NCBI RefSeq assembly: GCF_011090165.1
Contig: NZ_JAADJT010000001.1
Span: 558,001-622,000, forward strand
Length of the DNA: 64,000 nt
Origin: Duganella aceris
Lineage (GTDB): Bacteria > Pseudomonadota > Gammaproteobacteria > Burkholderiales > Burkholderiaceae_D
Reading direction: 5' to 3'
The notes under the pieces were generated by a model. The model worked only from the letters and a program-made list of their open reading frames with translations. It was not told the origin of the DNA and ran no database searches. Positions 1 to 8,782 of this stretch are shown in pieces. How positions within the stretch are numbered: position 1 is the first letter of the stretch; every line of letters starts with the position of its first letter. The translations under genes and the position numbers were made by a program.

Positions 1-521
1 GCAATATGCACGGCTACGAGTTCGCGCTCAACGTACCGTTCTCGCTGGCGACCGATTGGCTCGACGGCTTCGGCGCGGCGGCCAACTACTCGTTCACCGA
101 CAGCTCGGTGCGGCTGCCGACCAGCGGCTTCGTGTCGCCGCAGAACAGCCCGGTGTTCAACGGCGCCGTGTCGGACATCAGCCTGCCCGGCTTGTCGAAG
201 CACGTCAGCAGCCTGCGTCTGTACTACGAGAACAACGGCCTGCAACTGGCGTGGGCTGCGCACCGCCGCTCCAGCTTCGTCGGCCAGATCCTCGACTACC
301 GCAGCGATTCGCAGTTCACCTTTATCAAGGGCGAGACCATCGTCGATCTGCAGGCCTCGTACGAGTTCCAGCGCGGCTGGCTGAAGGGCGTCTCGGTATT
401 CCTGCAAGGGCATAACTGGACCAACGAGCCGTTCCGCGAATACACCTCGGACCCGAACCAGATCACCAACACGGTGGTGTACGGACGGACCTATACGGCG
501 GGTCTGAACTTCAAGTTTTAA
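1..521 (+). CDS. TonB-dependent receptor, C-terminal end (partial)
   Basis: The frame is open from the left edge and stops at TAA 519-521, so only the last 172 or so residues are present. The segment alternates aromatic and polar residues like outer-membrane beta strands and ends in YGRTYTAGLNFKF, with the terminal Phe typical of TonB receptor barrels. Phrases such as the LQASYEF strand and the long polar loop between strands fit the last strands of a 22-strand barrel. Such receptors import oligosaccharides or siderophores across the outer membrane. The next genes are an amylase, a halogenase homologue and a GH97 enzyme, which suggests maltodextrin or another alpha-glucan as ligand. This is inferred from context because the plug domain is outside the window. 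Confidence 0.85.
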   Translation, partial: NMHGYEFALNVPFSLATDWLDGFGAAANYSFTDSSVRLPTSGFVSPQNSPVFNGAVSDISLPGLSKHVSSLRLYYENNGLQLAWAAHRRSSFVGQILDYRSDSQFTFIKGETIVDLQASYEFQRGWLKGVSVFLQGHNWTNEPFREYTSDPNQITNTVVYGRTYTAGLNFKF

Positions 522-532
522 GCGCGTGCTTA

Positions 533-572
533 CCGGATGCGCCGCCCCCTCGCGGCGCATCCGGCTTTTTTT
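533..572 (+). terminator. Rho-independent terminator after the TonB receptor
   Basis: A perfect 13-bp stem (CCGGATGCGCCGC at 533-545 with its complement at 552-564) has a 6-base loop and is followed by a run of seven T. It ends the receptor transcript 11 bases before the amylase start, so the enzyme genes need read-through or their own promoter. Confidence 0.9.
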
Positions 573-583
573 ATCGGTCCATC

Positions 584-1948
584 ATGATCAAATCCTTCAT
601 CCTCGCGGCCCTGCTGGCCGCCGGCGCCTGCGCCCACGCCGCCGATCCGTATCAACCGCAACCCTACGTCCAGTTCCAGCACGCTGAGTGGACCCGCAAC
701 GCCAGCATCTACCAGATCAACACCCGCCAGTTCACGCCCGAGGGCACCTTCCACGCCGCCGAACAGCAGCTGCCGCGCCTCAAGGCGCTCGGCGTCGACA
801 TCCTGTGGCTGATGCCGATCCACCCGATCGGCCAGGTCAAGCGCAAGGGCAGCATGGGCAGCCCGTACGCGGTGCGCGACTTCATGGCGGTCAACCCGGA
901 GTTCGGCACGCTGGACGACTTCAAGCACTTCGTCGCCGCCGCGCACGGCCAGGGCCTGCACGTGATCCTCGACTGGGTCGGCAACCACACCGCCTGGGAC
1001 AACGTGCTGCGCACCAGCCATCCGGAGTGGTACGAGAAGAACCGCAAGGGCCAGCCGCATCCGACGCCGTGGTTCGACTGGGACGACATCATCGATCTCG
1101 ATTACGCCCAGCCCGGCCTGCGCCGCTACATGACGGAGGCGATGGCCTACTGGGTGCGCGAGGCCGGCGTCGACGGCTACCGCGCCGACGCCGCCGGCCT
1201 GATTCCGCAGGACTTCTGGGACCACGCCAGCCGCCAGCTGCGCGCCATCAAGCCGGTGTTCATGCTGGCCGAGTGGGAGAGCCGCGACATGCACGCGGTG
1301 GCCTTCGACGCCAGCTACGCCTGGACCTGGTGGGACGGCCTGCGCGCGGTCACCGAAGGCAAGGCCGACGCCACCTCGCTGTACACCTACTACGCGTGGA
1401 ACCAGAAGTTCTATCCGAAGCAGGCCTACCGCATGCTGTACACCACCAATCACGACAAGAACGCGTGGGACGGTACCGAGTTCGAGATCTTCGGTCCGGC
1501 GGTGGACGCGGCGATCGTGTTCTCCTTCGTCAGCGAGGGCATGCCGATGATTTACAACGGCCAGGAGGCCGGCAACCGCAAGCGGCTGGCCTTCTTCGAG
1601 CGCGATGCGATACAGTGGCAGCCATCGCCGTACGAGGCGCTGTATAAAAATCTGCTGGCCTTGAAGAAGCGGAATACGGCGCTGTGGAACGGCGAATGGG
1701 GCGCGACCATGGAGCAGGTGCCGAACAGCGCGCCGAAGCAGGTCTTCAGTTTCGTGCGGCGCAACGCCAAGGACAAGGTGTTCGCCGTATTCAACCTGAG
1801 CGCGAAGCCGGTGCAGGCCGGCTTCAGCGACGATCTGCATTTCGGCGTCTACCGCGATTTCGGCAGCGGCGAAACGGTGCGCGTCGGGGAAGGCAGCCGC
1901 TTCGAGATGGCGCCGTGGAGCTACAGGATCCTGGTGGGGACGGAATAA
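584..1948 (+). CDS. Secreted GH13 alpha-amylase family protein
   Basis: 454 residues. A signal peptide (residues 1-20, MIKSFILAALLAAGACAHA) sends it to the periplasm or cell surface. A GH13 barrel follows. The expected catalytic triad is visible: nucleophile Asp202 in DGYRADAAG, acid/base Glu230 in MLAEWES, and transition-state Asp291 in TTNHDKNAW. A short beta-sandwich domain closes the chain. It should cleave alpha-1,4 or related glucan links. It shares one base with the next gene (TAATG), so the two are translationally coupled. Substrate specificity cannot be read from the sequence. Confidence 0.9.
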   Translation: MIKSFILAALLAAGACAHAADPYQPQPYVQFQHAEWTRNASIYQINTRQFTPEGTFHAAEQQLPRLKALGVDILWLMPIHPIGQVKRKGSMGSPYAVRDFMAVNPEFGTLDDFKHFVAAAHGQGLHVILDWVGNHTAWDNVLRTSHPEWYEKNRKGQPHPTPWFDWDDIIDLDYAQPGLRRYMTEAMAYWVREAGVDGYRADAAGLIPQDFWDHASRQLRAIKPVFMLAEWESRDMHAVAFDASYAWTWWDGLRAVTEGKADATSLYTYYAWNQKFYPKQAYRMLYTTNHDKNAWDGTEFEIFGPAVDAAIVFSFVSEGMPMIYNGQEAGNRKRLAFFERDAIQWQPSPYEALYKNLLALKKRNTALWNGEWGATMEQVPNSAPKQVFSFVRRNAKDKVFAVFNLSAKPVQAGFSDDLHFGVYRDFGSGETVRVGEGSRFEMAPWSYRILVGTE

Positions 1949-3456
1949 TGGAACAGCAAAACATCAACAGCGTGGTGATCGTCGGCGGCGGCACCGCCGG
2001 CTGGATGACGGCGGCGGCCCTGTCGCGCGTCCTGGGCGGCAAGGTGAGGATCACGCTGGTGGAGTCGGAGGATATCGGCACCGTCGGCGTCGGCGAGTCG
2101 ACCATCCCGATGATCAAGTTGTTCAACACGGTGCTGGGCATCGACGAAGATGAGTTCATGCGCGAGACGCAGGCCACCTTCAAGCTGGGCATCGAGTTCC
2201 GCGACTGGGGCCGCATCGGCGACAGCTATATGCACGGCTTCGGCATCTTCGGCCAGGATCTGGCGACGCTGCCGTTCTACCAATACTGGCTGCGCATGCA
2301 CCAGGCGGGCAAGGCGCCGGACATCGAGCACTATTCGATCAACCGCATGGCGGCCAAGGCCAACAAATTCATGCGCGCCGACCGTTCGCACGGCAATTCG
2401 CCGCTGCGCGACATCGTGCACGCCTTCCATCTCGACGCCGGCCTGTATGCGCGCTACCTGCGCAAGTACAGCGAAGCCAATGGCGTGCGCCGCATCGAGG
2501 GCAAGGTGGTCGATACGCTGCTGCGCGGCTCGGACGGGCATGTCGAGGCGGTGCGGATGGAAAACGGCGATCTGGTGGGCGGCGATTTGTTCATCGATTG
2601 TTCCGGTTTCCGTGGCCTGCTGATCGAACAGGCGCTGCACACCGGCTTCGAGGATTGGGGCCATTGGCTGCCGTGCGACCGGGCGTATGCGGTGCCGTGC
2701 GAGCTGGCCGGCGGCGACCTCGCGCCGTACACCCGCGCCACGGCGCGGCCCGCCGGCTGGCAGTGGCGCATCGGCCTGCAGCACCGCACCGGCAATGGCC
2801 ATGTGTACTCGTCGAAGCACATGAGCGACGACGAGGCGGCCGGCATCCTGATGTCTAATCTGGACGGCCGCGCGCTGGCCGAACCGAAGCTGCTGCGCTT
2901 CGCCACCGGCAAGCGCAAGAAGGTGTGGAACAAGAACGTGGTGGCGGTCGGGCTGTCATCCGGCTTCATGGAGCCGCTGGAATCGACCAGCATCCACCTG
3001 ATCCAGTCGACCATCGCCCGGCTGCTGACCTTCTTCCCCGACAAGGGCTTCCAGGCTGCGGACATCGCCGAGTTCAATCGCCAGTGCGATTTCGAAGTGG
3101 AGCGCATCCGCGACTTCCTGATCCTGCACTATCACGCAACGGAGCGCGACGACACGCCGTTCTGGGACTACTGCCGCACCATGGAAATCCCGGACACGCT
3201 GCGCGCCAAGCTGGACTTGTACCGCTCGCGCGGGCGCATCGTCCGCGTCGACAACGAGCTGTTCGCCGAAGTCGGCTGGCTGCAGGTGCTGCACGGCCAG
3301 CGCGTCCAGGCCGCCGGCCACCATCCGCTGGCCGACCTGCTGGATGAAAAAGAAATCACCGAGTACCTGGGCGACATCGCCTCGGTGGTTGGATCATGCG
3401 TCAACCAGATGCCGTCGCACGCCGCCTACATCGCGGCGCGCTGCGCATCCAGATAA
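1948..3456 (+). CDS. Flavin-dependent tryptophan halogenase family protein
   Basis: 502 residues. The start is the ATG that overlaps the amylase stop. The FAD-binding motif GGGTAGW is at residues 13-19 and GVGESTIP follows at 47-54. The lysine that handles hypohalite in PrnA (Lys79) is present at exactly Lys79 in ATFKLGIEF, and the matching glutamate is Glu345 in MEPLESTSIH. The WxWxIP motif of this family is altered to WQWRIG (271-276), with Gly in place of Pro. Homologues of this type recur beside TonB receptors and glycoside hydrolases in proteobacterial sugar-uptake loci, where their substrate is unclear. A reductase partner is not seen. The fold is sure. Halogenation of free tryptophan is not, and no natural-product cluster surrounds it. 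Confidence 0.88.
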   Translation: MEQQNINSVVIVGGGTAGWMTAAALSRVLGGKVRITLVESEDIGTVGVGESTIPMIKLFNTVLGIDEDEFMRETQATFKLGIEFRDWGRIGDSYMHGFGIFGQDLATLPFYQYWLRMHQAGKAPDIEHYSINRMAAKANKFMRADRSHGNSPLRDIVHAFHLDAGLYARYLRKYSEANGVRRIEGKVVDTLLRGSDGHVEAVRMENGDLVGGDLFIDCSGFRGLLIEQALHTGFEDWGHWLPCDRAYAVPCELAGGDLAPYTRATARPAGWQWRIGLQHRTGNGHVYSSKHMSDDEAAGILMSNLDGRALAEPKLLRFATGKRKKVWNKNVVAVGLSSGFMEPLESTSIHLIQSTIARLLTFFPDKGFQAADIAEFNRQCDFEVERIRDFLILHYHATERDDTPFWDYCRTMEIPDTLRAKLDLYRSRGRIVRVDNELFAEVGWLQVLHGQRVQAAGHHPLADLLDEKEITEYLGDIASVVGSCVNQMPSHAAYIAARCASR

Positions 3457-3466
3457 GGAATCACCA

Positions 3467-5527
3467 GTGCAAATCAATACCGTCAACATCCGCCGGATCT
3501 CCGCCGCCTGCATGCTGCTGGCCGCCTGCGCCGGCTCCGGCGCCGCCTGGGCCGATGAAGTGCTGGCCAGCGTCAGCTCGCCCGACCGCGCCATCAGCGT
3601 CGAAGTGCAGCTGGGCGCCGGCGGCAAGCTGGCCTACGCGATCCAGCGGCGCGGTAAGCCGCTGATCGCGCCGTCGCGTCTGGGTTTCGTGCTGGCCAAC
3701 GCACCGCAGCTCGACAACGGCTTCACGCTGGACAAGCAGTCCGTCAGCGAACATGACGACACCTGGGAACAACCGTGGGGCGAACGCCGCTACGTGCGCA
3801 ACCACTACAAGGAGCTGCGGCTGGAGCTGGTGCAGAAGGAATTGCAGAACCGCCGCATGGCGCTGGTGTTCCGGGTGTTCGACGACGGCGTCGGCTTCCG
3901 CTACGAGATTCCGGATCAGCCGCAGCTGAAGGAAACCCGCATCGCGGACGAGCTGACCGAGTTCGTGGTTGCGCCGCCGGCCACCGCGTGGTGGCAGCAG
4001 GCCGGCGAGACGGCGGCGCTGGAGTACGCGACGCACAAATCGCCGCTGAGCGAAGTGGGCATGGCGAACACGCCGATGACTATCCGCACCCAAGACGGCA
4101 CGCACATCGCCTTCCACGAGGCGGCGCTGGTCGATTACGCGTCGATGTGGCTGCGCAAGGTCGAGGGGCAGAAGCTGCGCGCGCATCTGACGCCGTCGGC
4201 CACCGGCGCGCCGGTGGTGCGGCAGGGCGCGTTCACCACGCCGTGGCGCACCATGCAGATCGCCGACAGCGCCGGCGGCTTGTACATGTCGGACCTGGTG
4301 CTGAACCTGAACGAACCGAATAAGCTGGGCGATGTGTCGTGGGTTCATCCGTCGAAGTTCGTCGGCGTATGGTGGGAGATGCATCTGGAGAAAAGCAGCT
4401 GGGGCTCCGGCGCCAAACATGGCGCGACCACGGCCAACACCAGGCGATACATCGACTTCGCGGCGAAGAACGGCTTCCGGGGCGTGCTGGTCGAAGGCTG
4501 GAACCTGGGCTGGGACGGCAACTGGTCGGGCAGCGGATCGTCGTTCAGTTTCACCGAGTCGTATCCCGACTTCGATCTGCCGGGCCTGAGCGCCTACGCC
4601 ATCGGCAAGGGCGTGCGCCTGATCGGTCACCATGAAACCGGCGGCAACGTGGCGCGCTACGAGAAGCAGATGGACGCCGGCTACCAGTTGTACGCCAAAG
4701 TCGGCGTCGACAGCATCAAGTCCGGCTACGTGACCGACGCCGGCACCGCGCTGTTCGCGGGACCGGACGGCTCGACGCATTTCGCCTATACCGATTCGCA
4801 GGAGGGCTCGCGGCATTATCTGAAGGCGGTGACCGAGGCGGCGCGCTACAAGCTGGCGATCGACACGCACGAACCGATCAAGGATACCGGCTTGCGCCGT
4901 ACCTATCCGAACTGGGTGTCGCGCGAGGGTGCGCGCGGCATGGAGTACAACGCGTGGGGCAATCCGATCAACAGCGTCGATCACGAAGTGAATCTGATCT
5001 TCACGCGCATGCTGAGCGGACCGATGGACTACACGCCGGGGATCCTGAGCCTGGAAGGCGTCAAGGGCAAGCCGATCAACTCGACGCAGGCCAAGCAGCT
5101 GGCCAGCTTCGTGGTGATCTACTCACCGATCGTGATGGCGGCGGACCTGATCGAGAACTATGAAAAGTATCCGGGTCCGTTCAAGTTCATCAAGGACGTG
5201 CCGACCGATTGGTCCGACACGCGGGTGATCAACGGCGCGATGGGCGAATATGCGACCATCGCGCGCAAGGACCGGCGCTCGGACGACTGGTATATCGGCT
5301 CGGTGACCGACGGCGCGGCGCGCACACTGCCGTTGCCGCTTACCTTCCTCGATCCCGGCAAGCGCTACACCGCCGAGATCTACCGCGACGGCGACCAGGC
5401 CGACTACCGCACCAGCCACCGCTTCGACATCGTCATCGAGAAGCAGGAAGTCACCGCCAAGACCACCTTGCAACTCAAACTCGCCCCCGGCGGCGGCCAA
5501 GCGATCCGCCTGACCCCAACCAAATAG
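3467..5527 (+). CDS. GH97 glycoside hydrolase, inverting alpha-glucosidase type
   Basis: 686 residues from GTG 3467, chosen because AAGGA lies 8 bases upstream and a signal peptide (residues 1-32, ending GAAWA) starts just after it. An earlier in-frame start would overlap the halogenase gene. The three GH97 parts are present: an N-terminal beta-sandwich, a central barrel (FVGVWWEMH, GHHETGGNVARYE, SGYV) and a C-terminal sandwich. Glu469 (THEPIKDTG) and Glu493 (ARGMEYNAWG) are 24 residues apart, the same spacing as the base and acid pair Glu508/Glu532 of SusB. This marks the inverting alpha-glucosidase branch and not the retaining alpha-galactosidases. It would trim oligosaccharides to glucose in the periplasm with the GH13 enzyme upstream. 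Confidence 0.92.
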   Translation: MQINTVNIRRISAACMLLAACAGSGAAWADEVLASVSSPDRAISVEVQLGAGGKLAYAIQRRGKPLIAPSRLGFVLANAPQLDNGFTLDKQSVSEHDDTWEQPWGERRYVRNHYKELRLELVQKELQNRRMALVFRVFDDGVGFRYEIPDQPQLKETRIADELTEFVVAPPATAWWQQAGETAALEYATHKSPLSEVGMANTPMTIRTQDGTHIAFHEAALVDYASMWLRKVEGQKLRAHLTPSATGAPVVRQGAFTTPWRTMQIADSAGGLYMSDLVLNLNEPNKLGDVSWVHPSKFVGVWWEMHLEKSSWGSGAKHGATTANTRRYIDFAAKNGFRGVLVEGWNLGWDGNWSGSGSSFSFTESYPDFDLPGLSAYAIGKGVRLIGHHETGGNVARYEKQMDAGYQLYAKVGVDSIKSGYVTDAGTALFAGPDGSTHFAYTDSQEGSRHYLKAVTEAARYKLAIDTHEPIKDTGLRRTYPNWVSREGARGMEYNAWGNPINSVDHEVNLIFTRMLSGPMDYTPGILSLEGVKGKPINSTQAKQLASFVVIYSPIVMAADLIENYEKYPGPFKFIKDVPTDWSDTRVINGAMGEYATIARKDRRSDDWYIGSVTDGAARTLPLPLTFLDPGKRYTAEIYRDGDQADYRTSHRFDIVIEKQEVTAKTTLQLKLAPGGGQAIRLTPTK

Positions 5528-5530
5528 CCA

Positions 5531-5655
5531 GGTGTCAGTGCCGACATTTGGACACGAGCCCGGCCTTATCGTTGTACGGCGCAGCTCGTGTCTGAATGTC
5601 GGCACTGACACCATGGGGGGGCTATGGCGCAGCTCGTGTCCGAATGTCGGCACTG
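5531..5655. repeat. Palindromic intergenic repeat, one full and one half copy
   Basis: The full copy has 29-base arms (5531-5559 and 5584-5612, GGTGTCAGTGCCGACATTTG and its near complement) with two mismatches and a 24-base spacer. A further right half-copy (5632-5655) lies 19 bases on. The same core recurs as a longer perfect palindrome at 43245-43329. It sits between the convergent GH97 and czcA genes and can fold in both transcripts. The half copy lies inside the 3' end of czcA. Confidence 0.85.
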
Positions 5656-8600
5656 TAGAGCAGGCGGTAGAGTAGTGGCAGCACCAGCAGCGTCAGGGCG
5701 GTCGAGGAGAGGATGCCGCCGATGACCACCGTTGCCAGAGGGCGCTGGACTTCGGCGCCGGTGCCGGTGGCGATCGCCATCGGGATGAAGCCCAGCGATG
5801 CCACCAGGGCTGTCATCAGCACCGGACGCAAGCGGCCCAGCGCGCCTTCGCGGATCGCTTGTTCCACCGTTCGGCCTTCTTCGCGCAACTTGCGGATGAA
5901 GGAGATCAGCACCAAGCCATTCAGCACCGCTACCCCCGACAGTGCGATGAAGCCTACCGCCGCCGATATCGATAGCGGGATGCCGCGCAGCGCCAGCGCG
6001 GCGATGCCGCCGGTTAGCGCGAACGGGATGCCGCTGAATACCAGCAGTCCGTCCTTCAGATTGCCGAACATCGCGAACAGCAGCACCATCACCAGCAACA
6101 GCGCGGCCGGCACCACGATCTGCAAGCGCCGCGACGCCGATTGCAGTTGTTCGAACTGGCCGCCCCACGTGGTCCAGTAGCCCGGCGGGATCGTGACTTT
6201 TTGCAGGCGCTCTTCGGCTTCGGCGACGAACGAGCCGATATCGCGTCCGCGCACGTTGGCGCTGATGACCACGCGCCGCTTGCCGTCTTCGCGACTGACC
6301 TGGTTCGGGCCCGGTGCGATGCTGAATGTCGCCACTTCGCCCAGCGGGATGAAGTTGACGCCGCCGGCGCCGGCGCCGGCACCCGCCCCGCGCGGCAGCG
6401 GTACCGGCAGGCGCGCCAGCGCGTCGAGGTCGTTGCGCATCGTCTCCGGCAACCGCACCACGATGTCGAAGCGCCGGTCGCCTTCGAACATGGCGCCGGC
6501 TTGCTTGCCGCCCACCGCCGTGGCGATGGTCTCCTGCACGTCGCCCACGTTGAGGCCATAGCGCGCGGTCTTGCTGCGATCGATGTCGACGGTCAGCATC
6601 GGCAGGCCGCTGGTCTGCTCGACCTTGACCTCCGCCGCGCCCTCCACCGTGTTCAGCATGGCGGCGATGCGCGCCGCCGTGTCGTTCATAACGTCCATGT
6701 CGTCGCCGAACAGCTTGACCGCGACGTCGCTGCGCACACCGGATATCAGCTCGTTGAAGCGCAGCTGGATCGGCTGGGAGAACTCGTACGCATTGCCGGG
6801 CAGGCGCTCCACTTCCTGCTGGATCTGCGCCAGCAGCGCGTCGCGCGACTTTCTTGGCTTGGGCCAATCGGCTTCCGGCTTGAGCATGATGTAGCCGTCC
6901 GAGATATTCGGCGGCATCGGGTCGGAGGCGATTTCCGCCGTGCCGATGCGGGCAAACACGCGTTCGATCTCGGGGAACTTGCGCTTCAGCGCCAGCTCGA
7001 TCTGTTTCTGCATCTCGACCGATTGCGCCAGGCCGGTGCCGGGAATGCGCAAGGTCTGGATCGCGATGTCGCCTTCGTTCAGGCTGGGCACGAACTCGCT
7101 GCCCATGCGCGTCGCCAGCAGCAGCGATAGCGCCACCGCGATGCCGGCGAAGCTCAGCACCACCGGGGAATTGGCCAGCACCCGCTCCAGCACCTTCGCG
7201 TACCAGGCGGTGATGCGCGGATGCTCCTTCTCCACCACCCGTTCGCCGATGAACAGCGCCACCGCCGCCGGGATGAAGGTGATCGACAGGATCATCGCGC
7301 CGGCCAGCGCCATCACGACGGTCAGCGCCATCGGGTGGAACATGCGGCCTTCGACGCCGGTCAGCGCGAAGATCGGCAGGTACACCGCCATGATGATCAA
7401 TTGGCCGAACAGCAGCGGCCGACGCGCTTCGCCGGCCGCCGCGAATACTTCGTCGAAGCGTTCGGCGCGCGTCAATGGCCGGCCGAGCCGGGCCTGGGCG
7501 TGCGCCAGCCGCCGCACGCAGTTCTCGACGATGACCACCGCGCCATCGATGATGATGCCGAAGTCCAGCGCGCCGAGGCTCAGCAGATTGGCGCTGACCT
7601 TGTACGAGACCATGCCGGTGAAGGTGAACAGCATCGCCAGCGGGATCACCATCGCGGTGATCAGCGCGGCGCGCAGGTTGCCGAGGAAGAGGAACAGCAC
7701 CGCGATCACCAGCACCGCGCCTTCGAGCAGGTTGCGCTTGACGGTGGCGATGGCTTTGTCGACCAGCGCGGTGCGGTCGTACACCGTCACCGCCTGCACG
7801 CCGGCCGGCAAGGTGCGGTTGATGGCGACCATCTTCTTGTCCACCGCCAGCGCGACGGCGCGGCTGTTCTGCCCGACCAGCATGAACACCGTCCCGAGCA
7901 CCACTTCTTCGCCGTTCTCGGTGGCGGCGCCGGTGCGCAGTTCGCGGCCGATGTCGACGTCGGCGACGTCCTGGATCCGCACCGGGACGCCGTCGACGTT
8001 GCCGAGGATGACGTTGCGGATGTCGTCCAGCGACTTGACCTGTCCCGGCGCGCGCACCAGCAGTTGTTCGCCGCGTTTTTCGATGTAGCCGGCGCCGGCG
8101 TTGCCGTTGTTGCGGTCCAGCGCGGTGACGATGTCGGCCAGCGCCAGCCCGTGCGACGCCAGCCGGCCCGGATCGGGCGCCACCTGGAATTCCTTGGCGT
8201 AGCCGCCGATGGAGTTGATCTCCGCCACGCCGGCGACGTTGCGCAGTTGCGGCTTGATGATCCAGTCCTGGATTTCGCGCAGGTCGATCGGGGTGTAGGG
8301 CGTGCCGTCGACTTTCTTGGCGCCGGGCTTGGCCTCCACCGTCCACAGGTAGATTTCGCCCAGGCCGGTCGACACCGGTCCGAGCGCGGGCGTGACGCCG
8401 TCCGGCAGTTCCGAGCGCGCTTGCTGCATTCGTTCGTTGACCAGCTGGCGCGCGAAGAACAGGTCGGTGCCGTCCTTGAACACCACGGTGATCTGCGACA
8501 GTCCGTAGCGCGACAGGGAGCGGGTCTGCTCGAGGTTGGGCAGGCCGGCCATCACCGTCTCCAGCGGGAAGGTGACGCGCTGTTCGGTCTCCAGCGGCGA

Positions 8601-8768
8601 GTAGCCCGGTGCGGCGGTATTGACCTGCACCTGGACGTTGGTGATGTCCGGTACGGCGTCGATCGGCAGCTGTTGATAGCTGTAGGCGCCGAGCGCCGCC
8701 ATCGCGGCGACGATCAGCATGACCAGCCAGCGCTGCTGGATGGCGAAGTGGATGATGCGATCAAACAT
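5622..8768 (-). CDS. czcA: HME-RND heavy-metal efflux pump, inner-membrane transporter
   Basis: 1048 residues. The ATG at 8768 (MFDRIIHFAIQQRW) has GGAG 8 bases upstream. With this start the proton-relay motif GALDFGIIIDGAVVIVEN puts Asp402, Asp408 and Glu415 at the same numbers as in Cupriavidus CzcA, a signature of the Zn/Co/Cd subgroup. Twelve membrane segments and two large periplasmic loops are evident. It exports divalent metal by proton antiport as a trimer with CzcB and CzcC. The last ten residues (SADIRTRAAP) and the stop are encoded by a palindromic repeat, so the native C terminus seems to have been replaced. Function should be intact because the tail follows the last helix. Confidence 0.95.
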   Translation of the reverse strand: MFDRIIHFAIQQRWLVMLIVAAMAALGAYSYQQLPIDAVPDITNVQVQVNTAAPGYSPLETEQRVTFPLETVMAGLPNLEQTRSLSRYGLSQITVVFKDGTDLFFARQLVNERMQQARSELPDGVTPALGPVSTGLGEIYLWTVEAKPGAKKVDGTPYTPIDLREIQDWIIKPQLRNVAGVAEINSIGGYAKEFQVAPDPGRLASHGLALADIVTALDRNNGNAGAGYIEKRGEQLLVRAPGQVKSLDDIRNVILGNVDGVPVRIQDVADVDIGRELRTGAATENGEEVVLGTVFMLVGQNSRAVALAVDKKMVAINRTLPAGVQAVTVYDRTALVDKAIATVKRNLLEGAVLVIAVLFLFLGNLRAALITAMVIPLAMLFTFTGMVSYKVSANLLSLGALDFGIIIDGAVVIVENCVRRLAHAQARLGRPLTRAERFDEVFAAAGEARRPLLFGQLIIMAVYLPIFALTGVEGRMFHPMALTVVMALAGAMILSITFIPAAVALFIGERVVEKEHPRITAWYAKVLERVLANSPVVLSFAGIAVALSLLLATRMGSEFVPSLNEGDIAIQTLRIPGTGLAQSVEMQKQIELALKRKFPEIERVFARIGTAEIASDPMPPNISDGYIMLKPEADWPKPRKSRDALLAQIQQEVERLPGNAYEFSQPIQLRFNELISGVRSDVAVKLFGDDMDVMNDTAARIAAMLNTVEGAAEVKVEQTSGLPMLTVDIDRSKTARYGLNVGDVQETIATAVGGKQAGAMFEGDRRFDIVVRLPETMRNDLDALARLPVPLPRGAGAGAGAGGVNFIPLGEVATFSIAPGPNQVSREDGKRRVVISANVRGRDIGSFVAEAEERLQKVTIPPGYWTTWGGQFEQLQSASRRLQIVVPAALLLVMVLLFAMFGNLKDGLLVFSGIPFALTGGIAALALRGIPLSISAAVGFIALSGVAVLNGLVLISFIRKLREEGRTVEQAIREGALGRLRPVLMTALVASLGFIPMAIATGTGAEVQRPLATVVIGGILSSTALTLLVLPLLYRLLYSADIRTRAAP

Positions 8769-8782
8769 GGTTATCTCCCGCA

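Noticed and set aside
1948..3456. Halogenated natural-product gene cluster
   Set aside because: No synthetase, reductase or tailoring genes are near; the neighbours are glycoside hydrolases and a TonB receptor.
5566..8346. 926-codon frame overlapping czcA on the same strand
   Set aside because: Composition is Arg/Gly/Ala-rich and lacks hydrophobic segments; czcA in the other frame has all family motifs.
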